From the NCBI RefSeq assembly GCF_020982545.1, contig NZ_JAJKLK010000007.1:248001-312000 (forward strand): a stretch of 64,000 nucleotides of DNA, read 5' to 3'. Of this stretch, positions 44,897 to 53,805 are shown one piece after another. Source of the DNA: Streptomyces sp. MNU76. GTDB lineage: Bacteria > Actinomycetota > Actinomycetes > Streptomycetales > Streptomycetaceae. Position 1 is the first letter of the stretch. Each line of letters starts with the position of its first letter. Below the pieces are notes generated by a model. The model ran no database searches, was not told the origin of the DNA, and saw only the letters and a list, made by a program, of their open reading frames with translations. The translations under genes were made by a program, and so were the position numbers.

Positions 44897-46115
44897 GTTC
44901 GGGGTCCGTTCCGGACGGGGTCAGGGGTTCGGTGGTGGGGGTGGGGGTTTCGTTCTGGGTGTATGCGTGGGCTACCAGCAGCAGCCATTCGGTCTCGGCT
45001 CGGAGGTCGCCCGGTCGGGTTCCGGTCATCAACTGGATGCCGGTCATCGATGGGGGGCCGGTCACCGATCGGGTGCCGGTTCGCTTCGCTTGGACGGCCG
45101 CGCGGAGGATCGCGGCCTCCACGATCGCGTCGCCTTCCGTGGTGCCCGTCAGGCCGCGTGCGGCGACGGTTCGTTCGGCGCTCTCCCGGACGCGCGACGA
45201 GCGGTGGGGGCGGAGGGCGAGTACGCCGTCGTTGATCTCGATCACCCGGCGGTGGAGGAGGAAGTCGGGGTCGTCCGTCTGCTGCGAGCCCTCCGAGGCC
45301 AGGACGACTTCGGGGGTCGTGTCGGTGATGTCCTTCCAGAGGGGGGCCAGCGCGGCGAACGACCTCGTCTCCCAGCGACGGCGCAGGAACTGGCTGAAGG
45401 GCCAGACGACCGCCGGGAGCGTGAGCCCCAGGGTGATGAGGAGTACGGCCAGCGCCGGGGCCGTCACGCTGAACACGCAGCGGACGGGGCTGATGGGCGT
45501 CGAGCACCGGACGCCGTGCGGCAGGAGGTTCAGTTCGAGACCGATGGAGACCAGGCCGAACACCTTGTAGGCCGCGTACAGCAGCGCGAAGACGCAGCCG
45601 ACGGCGGTGATGCGCAGTCCGACGCGCTGGCTCCTGCGGCGGGAGTGGCCGGCCACCTTCCAGGTCTGCTTGCCGAAGTCCTTCGCGGTGACGCTGAGGT
45701 AGGTGATGTAGATCAGTACGTAGAGCGCGTACAACTGGGGCGAGTCGCCGTTCAGCCGGCTGGCGGTGAACAGCACCGTCATGCCGGTCACGGAGATGCC
45801 GAGGAAGAGCACGCGCCGTCGGATGCTCCGCCGGGCCTCGTCGGGTTCCAGATCGAGTTGGAGCATGAACGCGAGGACGGCGGTCGCGGCGGCCAGTGTG
45901 AAGGAGTTGCTGAGCAGCCGCCCGCCGTCGGGGACGACGCTTTCGACGGCGTTCTCCACGACGGACACGTACGAGCCGAAGGCGCAGGCGAAGGAGACGA
46001 GCAGCGCGGCCATGGCCCAGGTGCCGGTCGGCCGGTGGCCGCCGCGGCCCCGGACCCAGTAGCCGGCGGCGAGCAGCAGCACGAGGGCCACGCCTGCGAA
46101 CAAGAGGTCGATCAT
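44893..46115 (-). CDS. MAB_1171c/DUF6545-family membrane protein, 3' end disrupted
   Basis: About 407 residues if it ends at 44893. Seven membrane helices occupy residues 1-260 (including YWVRGRG, ALYVLIYITYLSVTAKDFGK, ALAVLLITLGLTLPAVVWPF), then a cytoplasmic half with FAALAPLWKDITDTTPEVV and LHRRVIEINDGVLALRPH, all family hallmarks. As given, the frame has no stop here and runs on to 43233 through the whole P450 gene. One missing base in the G-rich run at 44932-44948 would restore the TGA at 44893-44895 that overlaps the P450 start. It overlaps the ImmA gene by four bases. Role unknown; possibly a sensor or carrier that works with the protease and regulator. Confidence 0.75.
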
Positions 46116-46639
46116 CGGCGCCGACGGCCCTTTCTGGTGGGTTTGGCGAACAGGGCCTCCCAGCGTTCGGCGCCCTTCTCGGGCTCGCGGGGAGGTAACT
46201 CACGTCCGCGGTAGATGTGCTGTCGGATGACGGTGGCCATCGTCTCGGCCTCGCGCTCGTCGTCCGTGGAGTAGCTCGTGCGTCCGTTCATCCGCTGGAC
46301 GAGGGTGGGGTTGAAGCCGAGGGCGCGGAAGGCTTCGGGGTCCAGCTCCAGCGTGCCCGGGTGGTCGCAGATGATGTGGCTGACCTCGTGCGCGAGGATG
46401 TGGTTCTGGTGCAGGGCGGACGTTCCCTCCTCGTAGAAGAGGAGGTCCGCGTCAGGTGTCTCCAGGCGGATCCCGCAGGGGGCGTCGATCGCGCCGAGGG
46501 TGCTCAGGGGTCTGAGGATGATCGGACGGCCGCGCTTCTCCGCCACGGCGTCGCAGAGGTCCCGGGTGTTGAAGCGGTGGGGGAGGTGAAGCGCGTCCAC
46601 GCGTTCCTCGCACGCGCGGCGTAACCGCTCAAGGTCCAT
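46112..46639 (-). CDS. ImmA/IrrE-family metallopeptidase
   Basis: 175 residues from ATG 46639. ILAHEVSHIICDHPG contains HExxH with a downstream Glu in DDEREAETMATVI, the zinc-protease pattern of ImmA and IrrE. In Bacillus ICEs and Deinococcus such proteases cleave a partner XRE repressor and switch on its targets. The XRE gene lies upstream on the same strand, 712 bases away, and the membrane protein and P450 genes follow with overlaps. Confidence 0.88.
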   Translation of the reverse strand: MDLERLRRACEERVDALHLPHRFNTRDLCDAVAEKRGRPIILRPLSTLGAIDAPCGIRLETPDADLLFYEEGTSALHQNHILAHEVSHIICDHPGTLELDPEAFRALGFNPTLVQRMNGRTSYSTDDEREAETMATVIRQHIYRGRELPPREPEKGAERWEALFAKPTRKGRRRR

Positions 46640-47351
46640 GTCCGGTCCTGACGTTGCTCGGGTCTGGCCGCTGACGGCGTGCCCCCGTAAGGCCGGAGTG
46701 CGATCCGGGATCCCCGGCACCGAATCGTTCGAAAGCTTAGGCGAACGCGTAGGCCGGTCCAAGTGAATCTCCGGGCTGTGGCCGAATGGCCGGATCTCGC
46801 GTTCGGGGATCAGGGGGTGGTGTCGCGATCGACGCCGCAGGCGGGGTCGACGCCAGCGCCGGCACCAGGCGCTGGCCGACTGCTGCGGGCCGCCGGGGCC
46901 GGGTGGCGGTGAGGTGAGGTGGGGTGAGGTGGGTTGGGGTGAGGTGGGGTGCGAGGGCGGGAACGTGGTGGGTCAGTCGGGCAGGGACGGAGGGCAGGGC
47001 CCTGGGCGAGGCCAGGGTTGGAGAAGGAGCAGGAGCAGGAGAAGGAGCAAGGACCGAGCGGGGGAGGGGCAGGAACCAGACCCGGGGCCGGAGCTTGGGC
47101 TGAGGCGGGGGCTCGGGGCTGGGGCTCCGGGCTCGGGGCTCGGGGCTCGGGGATATCTGCGGCGGAGGAAAGATCAGCGGCAGAGGCTGGTCACCCCGAC
47201 CGTGGGCGAGCCGGCCACCCGCCGGTCGCGAGTCCACTGGCCATCAGCCACTGACCGCCGATCGGATCACCTCCGCTTGCCGATCTCCGCATGTACCCGT
47301 CGGTCGTCGATCGCCGGCCCCGCAGTACCGAGCCCCCCAGGGGCGCAGTCC
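46640..47351. other. Gap in the XRE-ImmA operon, G-rich low-complexity DNA
   Basis: 712 bases without a supported gene. It holds runs of GGTGAGGTGGGGT (about 46905-46955), AGGAGCAGGAG (about 47027-47055) and repeated GGGCTCGGG (about 47109-47155). Open frames across it are low-complexity and lack conservation features. A promoter for immA could lie here. Confidence 0.5.
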
Positions 47352-47807
47352 CTAATTGTCCAGGTCGAGGTCGGGCGGCGGTATGTCGCCCGGGAGGCCC
47401 TCCAGGATGCGGGCCTGTTCGATCACCGCTGTGACCATTTGGAGGGTCTCCGCGCTCAAGCCGTTGGCTCGTAGGGCGACCGTGCGGACGTTCTGGTCCC
47501 GCATGGCGGCCAGGACGGCGATCTCCGCTCGGGTGCGTTCGGCGGCCTTCTCGTCGACGAAGTAGCCCGCGGACACGCCGAAGAAGTCGGCCAGAGCCTT
47601 GATCGTGTGTCTCGTGGGGTTCTTCTTCGTGCCGGTGCGCAGTTGCTGGATGGCACTCGCGGTGAGCCCCTTGCCCTCCTCCCCGGAAGCCTCTCGGATC
47701 CCTTCCGCGACCTCGGCGTACGTGTAGGGCCCGCGACCCGCAGGGTGGACCTCCTGGAAGAGGTGGTCCAGCAACTGCGCGAAGGTGCGCGGCTCGTCGT
47801 CTGTCAC
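47352..47807 (-). CDS. XRE-family transcriptional regulator
   Basis: 151 residues from GTG 47807. The helix-turn-helix spans YTYAEVAEGIREAS, then LTASAIQQLRTGTKKNPTRH and TIKALADFFGVSAGYF, a Cro/CI-type fold with longer N-terminal part. The C-terminal half (KAAERTRAEIAVLAAMRDQN, LSAETLQMVTAVIEQARILE) is a helical oligomerisation region. It is the likely substrate of the ImmA-like protease. A 14-bp palindrome lies 75 bases upstream, overlapping a candidate -10. Confidence 0.9.
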   Translation of the reverse strand: MTDDEPRTFAQLLDHLFQEVHPAGRGPYTYAEVAEGIREASGEEGKGLTASAIQQLRTGTKKNPTRHTIKALADFFGVSAGYFVDEKAAERTRAEIAVLAAMRDQNVRTVALRANGLSAETLQMVTAVIEQARILEGLPGDIPPPDLDLDN

Positions 47808-47881
47808 GTCCGGTTCGTCCTGTCCTGATCGCCGCTGCGTCCACTCTGGTATGCGTGAGCGCGGACCTTGGTGGCTTCTCA

Positions 47882-47895
47882 TCAACTTTAGTTGA
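47882..47895. promoter_or_regulatory. Putative XRE operator between divergent genes
   Basis: TCAACTTTAGTTGA is a perfect palindrome. On the minus strand it contains TAAAGT, a possible -10 of the XRE gene; on the plus strand its right end overlaps TTGACG (47892-47897), a -35-like hexamer pointing to the STAND gene. The rest of 47808-48437 shows no gene. Confidence 0.55.
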
Positions 47896-48437
47896 CGATC
47901 GCCCACAACTACGGTGTACGTTCTACGGGGGTCACTCACACCAGAGTGTTCCATGGGTCCGATCGGCTGTCTTCGGCGCGGGCCATGAGAACTCCCAGCC
48001 GGTGGCCGGGTTCCGCGGGGGTGGGCCCGGCCACCTTGGAGCCGTTCCGCTTCCTCATCCTGAGTCACTTCTCCGTGACGCGCTTCGGCGCCCGGGGCGC
48101 CTCGTTCGGCACCGGTCCCTCCCCACGTGGGGACCGGTGCCGAACGGTGCGGGGTGTCGATCCACGCTTGGGGACGTGGACCGAGGGGGTGGCCAGGGGG
48201 CGTCGCCCAGGGTGGCCGGAAGCGTGCGGCATGATGGATCGGATTTGCGGGCGCTACGCCGGTGGCCCCTGCGGGGCGTGCACCGGCGTGGGCGGCTTGG
48301 GCCAGATCCTGCCAGTCGGGGCTGGTGGAAGAGGAGGGCCCTGGTGTCCGGTGACGGAATTTCCGCAGGTCAGACCAGCAAGCCGAGTTTTCCGGTCCGG
48401 ATGTCCACGTAGCGGGGGAAGGTAAGGGGTAGATGCC

Positions 48438-51400
48438 TTGAGTCACGACTCAGAGGCACGCACGGCCTTCGCGGAACGTCTCGCGCTGCTGTACAAGGAA
48501 GCGGGCAACCCTCCCCTCAAGAGCGTCTCCGAGTCGGTCGTCCGGCTGCAGCGGGTCGACGAGCGCGGGCGCCCCGTGCGGGTCTCGGCCCAGCGCATCA
48601 GTGACTGGCGACGGGCCCGGAACGTGCCCGCGCAGTTCGCCGCCCTCGCCGCCGTCCTGCACGTGCTGATCCCCGAGGCACGACGGGCGCGGCCCGTTCC
48701 GGTCTCCAAGGGGCTGTACGACATGGCCCAGTGGCAGCGGCTCTGGGAGCGGGCCCTGGCCGATCCCGCCGGGGAGCGCCCCGCGGACTCCGCGTCCGGC
48801 GCCGCCACCGCCGCGTCGGGTGCCGTCTCGGACGAGCAGCCTCCCGGCGACGGCACATCCCTCCCCGGTGGTGTCTGCCCCTACCGAGGGCTGGCCTCGT
48901 ACCGGCAGCAGGACGCCCGTTGGTTCTTCGGGCGGGAGCGGAGCACCGACGCGCTCGTGGAGCAGTTGCGCGCGGCGGGGCGCACCGGCGGTCTGGTCAT
49001 GCTCGTGGGTGCCTCGGGCGCCGGGAAGTCCTCCCTGCTCAACGCCGGACTCGTGCCCGCCGTGCGCGGCGGGGCCCTGGAGTCGGACGGTGACAGCGGC
49101 AACGGCCGGGGGAACGCGGGCGTGGGCTCGGGCCTCGGGAGCACAGGCTCCACCGGTGGGCGGAGGGCCGGTGAGGTGCTCCAGCTCGTACCGGGGGCCG
49201 ATCCGGTCGGGGAGTTGACCCGTCACATACCGGAGCTGGCGCAGGTCGTGTCCGCCGCCTACGAGCCCGGTACGCCGATGTTCGCCGAGGCGGTACGGGA
49301 GGCGGTCGCGGCGTGGGCACGGCGACGCGGGACCGAGACCCGCGACGGCGAGACCAGGGACAGCAACGACATCACCGGCCACGGCACCAGCAGCGGCAGC
49401 GGCAACACCGGCACCGGCGAACGCCCCCACCCCCACCTCCGCCCCGTCCTGATCGTCGACCAGTTCGAGGAAACCTTCACGCTCTCCTCCGACGAGGCGG
49501 ACCGGCGGACGTTCGTGCAGGTGCTCAGTGCGGCCTGCTCGCCCGGGGAGGAGGGCCGGGCGGCGCCCGTGGTCGTGGTGCTGGGCGTACGGGCCGACTT
49601 CTACGAACAGTGCCTCGGCCATCCGGAGCTGGCCGACGCCCTTCAGCACCGGCACATGGTGCTGGGGCCGTTGACCACGGCGGAACTGCGGGAGGCGGTG
49701 ACCGGCCCGGCCAAGGCCGTGGGGCTGGAGCTGGAACCGGGGCTGGCCGAGCTGATCGTGCGCGAGGTGAGCGCGGACGGGCCGCGCGGGGCGCACGACG
49801 CGGGCGTGCTGCCCCTGCTGTCGCACGCCCTGCTCGTGACGTGGCAGCGGCGTAAGGCGGGCCGGTTGACGCTGGCCGGTTACCGGGCGGCCGGCGGTAT
49901 CCAGGGCGCGGTGGCGGCCACCGCCGAGCGGGCCTGGTCGGGGCTGGACCCGGCGGCCCGCGCGGCGGCTCGGCTGCTGTTGCTGCGGCTGGTCCGGCTG
50001 GGCGAGGACACCCAGGCCACCCGGCGCCGGGGCACCCGGCGGCAGCTCGCGGACGGCTCGGCGGACCCGGCGAAGACCGAGGAGTCGCTGGAGGCGATGG
50101 CCCGCGCCCGGCTGCTGACGCTGGACGCGGAGACCGTGGAGATCACCCATGAGGCGCTGCTGCACGCCTGGCCGCGCCTGCGGGGGTGGATCGACGAGGG
50201 CCGCAACGACCATCTGCTGCGGCAGCGGCTGGAGGAGGACGGCCGCGCCTGGGAGGACTCCGGGCGGGATTCCTCGCTGCTCTACCGGGGCTCGCGCCTC
50301 GAACAGGCGCACACCTGGGCGCAGTCCACCAGCAGCGCCGGAAGCACAGGGGACGCAAGGGGCACAGGGAACACAGGCGGTGTCGGCGGCACAGGCCATG
50401 CCGGCGGCAAGGAGCGGAGCGGCGGGGGCAGGCGCGCCGGGGACCCCGGCGACATCCGCGACACCAGCGACACCGGGGGCGCCGGGGGCGCCGGGGGCGC
50501 CTTCCTGACCCGTAGCGCGGTGGAGTTCCTGGCCGCCTCGGTCCGGCTGCGTCGGCGTACCGTCCGGATCCGGCGGAGTGCCGTGGCAGCGCTGGTGGCG
50601 TTCGCCCTGGTCGCCGTCGGCTCGGCGGTGGTCGCCTGGCAGCAGCGCAACGACGCGGTGTTCGAACAGGTGGTCGCCCAGGCCGATCGGGTCCAGTTCT
50701 CCGATCCGTCGCTGTCGGCCCAGCTCGACCTGGTGGCGCACGAGCTGCGGCCCGACGACGAGGGCACCGGCAACCGGCTCGTCTCGATCGTCAACGCGCC
50801 CCTCGCCACCCCTCTCCTCGGCCACGGCGGTGCCGTCTACCTCACCTCCTTCAGCCCCGACGGGAAGTACCTGGCCACCGCCAGCTACGACCGGTCCGTA
50901 CGGCTGTGGGACGTGGCGGACCCGTCCCGGCCCAAGGCCCTGGCCAAGCCCTTGACCGGGCACACCAGCTGGGTGAGCAGCGCGGTCTTCGCGCCGGACG
51001 GCCGTACGCTGGCCAGCGCCGGCGACGACGGCACGATCCGTATGTGGGACGTGCGGGACCCGCGTGCGCCGCGCGCGCTCGGCGCACCACTGACCGGACA
51101 CGACGGCACGATCTTCCTGATCGTCTTCAGCCCGGACGGGAAGACCCTGGCGTCCGTGGGCGAGGACCACACCGTACGGCTGTGGGACGTGAGCGATCCG
51201 GCGCACGCGAAGGAGATCGGCGCGCCCCTCACCGGGCACAGTGCTCCCGTACGCGCCGTGGCGTTCGGCCCGGACGGGAAGACCCTGGCGACCGGGGGCG
51301 ACGACAACACGATCCGGCTGTGGGACGTGGCCGATCCGCGTGCTTCGCGCGCGCTGGGCACCGTGCTCAAGGGTCATACGAGTCTGGTGCACTCGCTGGC

Positions 51401-52787
51401 CTTCGGTCCCGACGGGCGGACGCTGGCCAGCGGCAGTTCGGACAACACCGTCCGGCTCTGGGACGTGGCCGAGCCACGGCGGGCGAGCGCGCTCGGCGCG
51501 CCGCTCACCGGGCACACCGGTCCCATCTGGTCCGTGGCCTTCAGCCCGGACGGCAGGACGCTCGCCGCCGCCAGCGCGGACAGTACGGCGAGTCTGTGGA
51601 ACGTGGAGGACCCCGCGTACCCGTCGCAGGTCGGCGAGCCGCTGGCCGGGGCGAGCGGGGAGATGTTCGCCCTGGGATTCAGCCCGGACGGCCGGACCCT
51701 CGCCACCGGGAGCGGCGACAGCAAGGTCCGGCTGTGGGCGCTGCCGACCTCGGACATGGTCGGCCGCAACGGCGTGTTCCGGCCGGACGGTCGGGTGCTG
51801 GCCACCGCCGGGCGCGACGGCCGGATCCGGTTGTGGAACGTGGCGGAGCCGGGGCGGCCCGTGCTGCTGGGGAAGGCGTTCACGCTCAAGGACAGCGGCA
51901 ACCGTTCCCTGTCGTTCTCCCCGGACGGACGCACCCTCTCGATCGTGGCCGGGAACCGGGCGCTGTATCTGTGGGACGTCGGCGACCCGGCCCGGCCGGT
52001 GCTGCGGGGGTCGCCGCTCCCGCTGCGGATCCGGTACACGGACGCGCAGGCCCACAGCCCGGACGGGCGGGTCCTGGCCACCTCCTACGGTGACCACGAC
52101 GTGCAGTTGTGGGACGTCGGCGACCCGTCGCACGTGGTCCCGCTCGGCAAGCCCCTCACCGGACACAAGGGTTACATCCTCGCCCTGGTCTTCAGCCCGG
52201 ACGGCAGGACCCTCGCCAGCGGCAGCGCGGACGGCACGATTCGGCTGTGGGACGTGGCGGACCCGGCGCGGTCCACACGGCTCGACGGACCTTTGACCGC
52301 CCACCGCGGCGCGGTCAGCGATCTCGTCTACAGCCCGGACGGCAGGACGCTGGCCAGTGGCGGTGGCGACGACAAGGTCCGGCTCTGGGACGTCTCCGAC
52401 CCCCGCGAGGCGACGCACCTGGGCGCGCCGCTCGCTGGCCACACCGAGGCGATCGTCTCGCTGACCTTCAGCCCGGACGGGCGGACCCTGGCCAGCGGTG
52501 GCAACGACAGCACCGTCCACCTCTGGGACGTCTCCCACCCCGCCGACGCCTCCCCCATCGGCCGGGCGATGAGCCCCAACGCCAAGACGGGCCAGTTCCT
52601 GTCCTTCAGCCCGAAGAGCGACATGCTCGGGGTCTCCAGCGGCGCCGACACCGTACGGCTGTGGAATCTGGACGTCGACGACGCCGTACGGCACATCTGC
52701 TCGTCGACTCGCGGGGTGCTCACGCGGGAGAAGTGGGACGAGTACCTGCCTCGGCTGTCGTACGAGCCACCGTGCGAGGGTTCCTGA
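48438..52787 (+). CDS. HTH-STAND NTPase with 14 WD40 repeats
   Basis: 1449 residues, likely TTG start at 48438 with AAGGGG upstream. Domains: an N-terminal helical DNA-binding-like region (about 5-85); CPYRGLASYRQQDARWFFGR (about 147-166), which opens the nSTAND1 NTPase; Walker A LVGASGAGKSS (about 189-199); Walker B PVLIVDQFEE; a winged-helix part ending LLHAWPRLRGW; a Gly-rich linker; one membrane helix (AALVAFALVAVGSAVVAW, near 715); and 14 WD40 units each with FSPDGRTLA and RLWDV, enough for two seven-blade propellers. STAND proteins are signal-triggered oligomeric switches, some of them antiviral. Here the trigger and output are unknown. It is divergent from the XRE operon. Confidence 0.9.
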   Translation: MSHDSEARTAFAERLALLYKEAGNPPLKSVSESVVRLQRVDERGRPVRVSAQRISDWRRARNVPAQFAALAAVLHVLIPEARRARPVPVSKGLYDMAQWQRLWERALADPAGERPADSASGAATAASGAVSDEQPPGDGTSLPGGVCPYRGLASYRQQDARWFFGRERSTDALVEQLRAAGRTGGLVMLVGASGAGKSSLLNAGLVPAVRGGALESDGDSGNGRGNAGVGSGLGSTGSTGGRRAGEVLQLVPGADPVGELTRHIPELAQVVSAAYEPGTPMFAEAVREAVAAWARRRGTETRDGETRDSNDITGHGTSSGSGNTGTGERPHPHLRPVLIVDQFEETFTLSSDEADRRTFVQVLSAACSPGEEGRAAPVVVVLGVRADFYEQCLGHPELADALQHRHMVLGPLTTAELREAVTGPAKAVGLELEPGLAELIVREVSADGPRGAHDAGVLPLLSHALLVTWQRRKAGRLTLAGYRAAGGIQGAVAATAERAWSGLDPAARAAARLLLLRLVRLGEDTQATRRRGTRRQLADGSADPAKTEESLEAMARARLLTLDAETVEITHEALLHAWPRLRGWIDEGRNDHLLRQRLEEDGRAWEDSGRDSSLLYRGSRLEQAHTWAQSTSSAGSTGDARGTGNTGGVGGTGHAGGKERSGGGRRAGDPGDIRDTSDTGGAGGAGGAFLTRSAVEFLAASVRLRRRTVRIRRSAVAALVAFALVAVGSAVVAWQQRNDAVFEQVVAQADRVQFSDPSLSAQLDLVAHELRPDDEGTGNRLVSIVNAPLATPLLGHGGAVYLTSFSPDGKYLATASYDRSVRLWDVADPSRPKALAKPLTGHTSWVSSAVFAPDGRTLASAGDDGTIRMWDVRDPRAPRALGAPLTGHDGTIFLIVFSPDGKTLASVGEDHTVRLWDVSDPAHAKEIGAPLTGHSAPVRAVAFGPDGKTLATGGDDNTIRLWDVADPRASRALGTVLKGHTSLVHSLAFGPDGRTLASGSSDNTVRLWDVAEPRRASALGAPLTGHTGPIWSVAFSPDGRTLAAASADSTASLWNVEDPAYPSQVGEPLAGASGEMFALGFSPDGRTLATGSGDSKVRLWALPTSDMVGRNGVFRPDGRVLATAGRDGRIRLWNVAEPGRPVLLGKAFTLKDSGNRSLSFSPDGRTLSIVAGNRALYLWDVGDPARPVLRGSPLPLRIRYTDAQAHSPDGRVLATSYGDHDVQLWDVGDPSHVVPLGKPLTGHKGYILALVFSPDGRTLASGSADGTIRLWDVADPARSTRLDGPLTAHRGAVSDLVYSPDGRTLASGGGDDKVRLWDVSDPREATHLGAPLAGHTEAIVSLTFSPDGRTLASGGNDSTVHLWDVSHPADASPIGRAMSPNAKTGQFLSFSPKSDMLGVSSGADTVRLWNLDVDDAVRHICSSTRGVLTREKWDEYLPRLSYEPPCEGS

Positions 52788-52958
52788 ACCGCCTCTGAGC
52801 AGCTCTTTTCCCGGTTCTCGCCGGTCCCGTCCGGCCTACTGGGCGGGGCCGGGGAGGGTGGAGGGGTCTGTGTGGCCGAGTGATCCCGATCACAACTTGT
52901 CAACGCTATCGACCAGTCGGGTCCCGTCCCGCGAACAGCCTTGTTAGCCTTGGCCATA

Positions 52959-52997
52959 GCCCGGTCGCTGGTGCATCCCCGTCGCCAGCGACCGGGC
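52959..52997 (+). terminator. Strong hairpin, terminator or part of a small RNA
   Basis: 13-base perfect arms (52959-52971 and 52985-52997) enclose a 13-base loop and are followed by CTTTC. It lies 170 bases after the STAND gene stop, at the end of an AT-rich 50-base stretch (52890-52960) that has promoter-like TTGT words. Confidence 0.6.
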
Positions 52998-53058
52998 CCT
53001 TTCATGCCCGGGGCCTTCACCCTCCGCGCGCTCTCCCCGCTCTCCCCCTCCGCCCGTC

Positions 53059-53805
53059 TCAGCCGTTCCATGCCTCGTCGTACGGGTCCTGCGGCGCCTT
53101 GACCGGCTTGGTCGTCGTGACCTGGAGGTAGGGGACGGCGGTGCCGTTGAGGGGGTCCTCGGTCCGTTTCGGTGTGTAGGTGCCGGTGACCTCGATCCAG
53201 GTGTCGGGCTGGAGGACGGCGGGGAGCTCGCCGGTGAGGGCGATCTTGACGGGCTGGGCGTCCGCGGCACAGCAGTTGAGGGCCATGCGGACCAGATACG
53301 GCCGGCCGGAGTCGTCGAAGGCCAGGAAGCCCGTGACCTTGAGCGTGCGGCCCGCGAGGGCCCGGCCCTTGTCGTAGACCGCGCGGCCCGCGTAGTCGGC
53401 GACGCTCAGGCGGAGGGTGCCGTCGGCGGGGAGCGTCGGATAGCCCCAGGGCTGCTCCTGGAGTGCCGTGCCGGTGCGCATCGCGGTGTAGGAACCGGCT
53501 GCGGGCGGGGCGACCAGGACGAGGGCGAGGAGCGGGAGGACGAGGAGCCAGGAGACCCTGGGTTCGCGGTGGGCGTGCGGTTCGGTCCCCTGGGTGTGCG
53601 GTTCGTTGGCCTGTGGCCCCTGGCGTCGCGCCCGGCGTTCGTACCAGAGCGTGGCGACGGCGGCGGCGATCAGGACGATGCCCGCGCCGATGAGGAGAGG
53701 GCGCAGGCCGGCCTTGACGTAGCGGAGGTAGAGGTCGGTGAAGCCGGCGTGGAGCAGGGCTCCGCCGGTGAGGAACAGGACGACGGTCTGGGCCTGGCGG
53801 TTCAC
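53059..53805 (-). CDS. TIGR03943 family membrane protein
   Basis: 248 residues from GTG 53805, overlapping the permease stop (GTGA). Two N-terminal helices (about 5-25 and 34-52), a third near 84-104, then an exported domain with SVADYAGRAVYDKGRALAGR, LVRMALNCCAADAQPV and WIEVTGTY. Pairs of this protein with a DUF318-type permease (Bacillus YcgQ and YcgR) form a two-component export or uptake unit. Given the neighbours, a metal role is plausible. Confidence 0.87.
   Translation of the reverse strand: MNRQAQTVVLFLTGGALLHAGFTDLYLRYVKAGLRPLLIGAGIVLIAAAVATLWYERRARRQGPQANEPHTQGTEPHAHREPRVSWLLVLPLLALVLVAPPAAGSYTAMRTGTALQEQPWGYPTLPADGTLRLSVADYAGRAVYDKGRALAGRTLKVTGFLAFDDSGRPYLVRMALNCCAADAQPVKIALTGELPAVLQPDTWIEVTGTYTPKRTEDPLNGTAVPYLQVTTTKPVKAPQDPYDEAWNG

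Noticed and set aside
46737-47237. Minus-strand 166-residue frame between immA and XRE
   Set aside because: Composed of Pro/Ser low-complexity from G-rich repeats; no ribosome binding site or similarity.
48450-52694. A 1414-codon open frame antisense to the STAND gene
   Set aside because: It mirrors the codon pattern of the plus-strand gene; the domains and repeats are all on the plus strand. High-GC third positions keep the antisense frame open.
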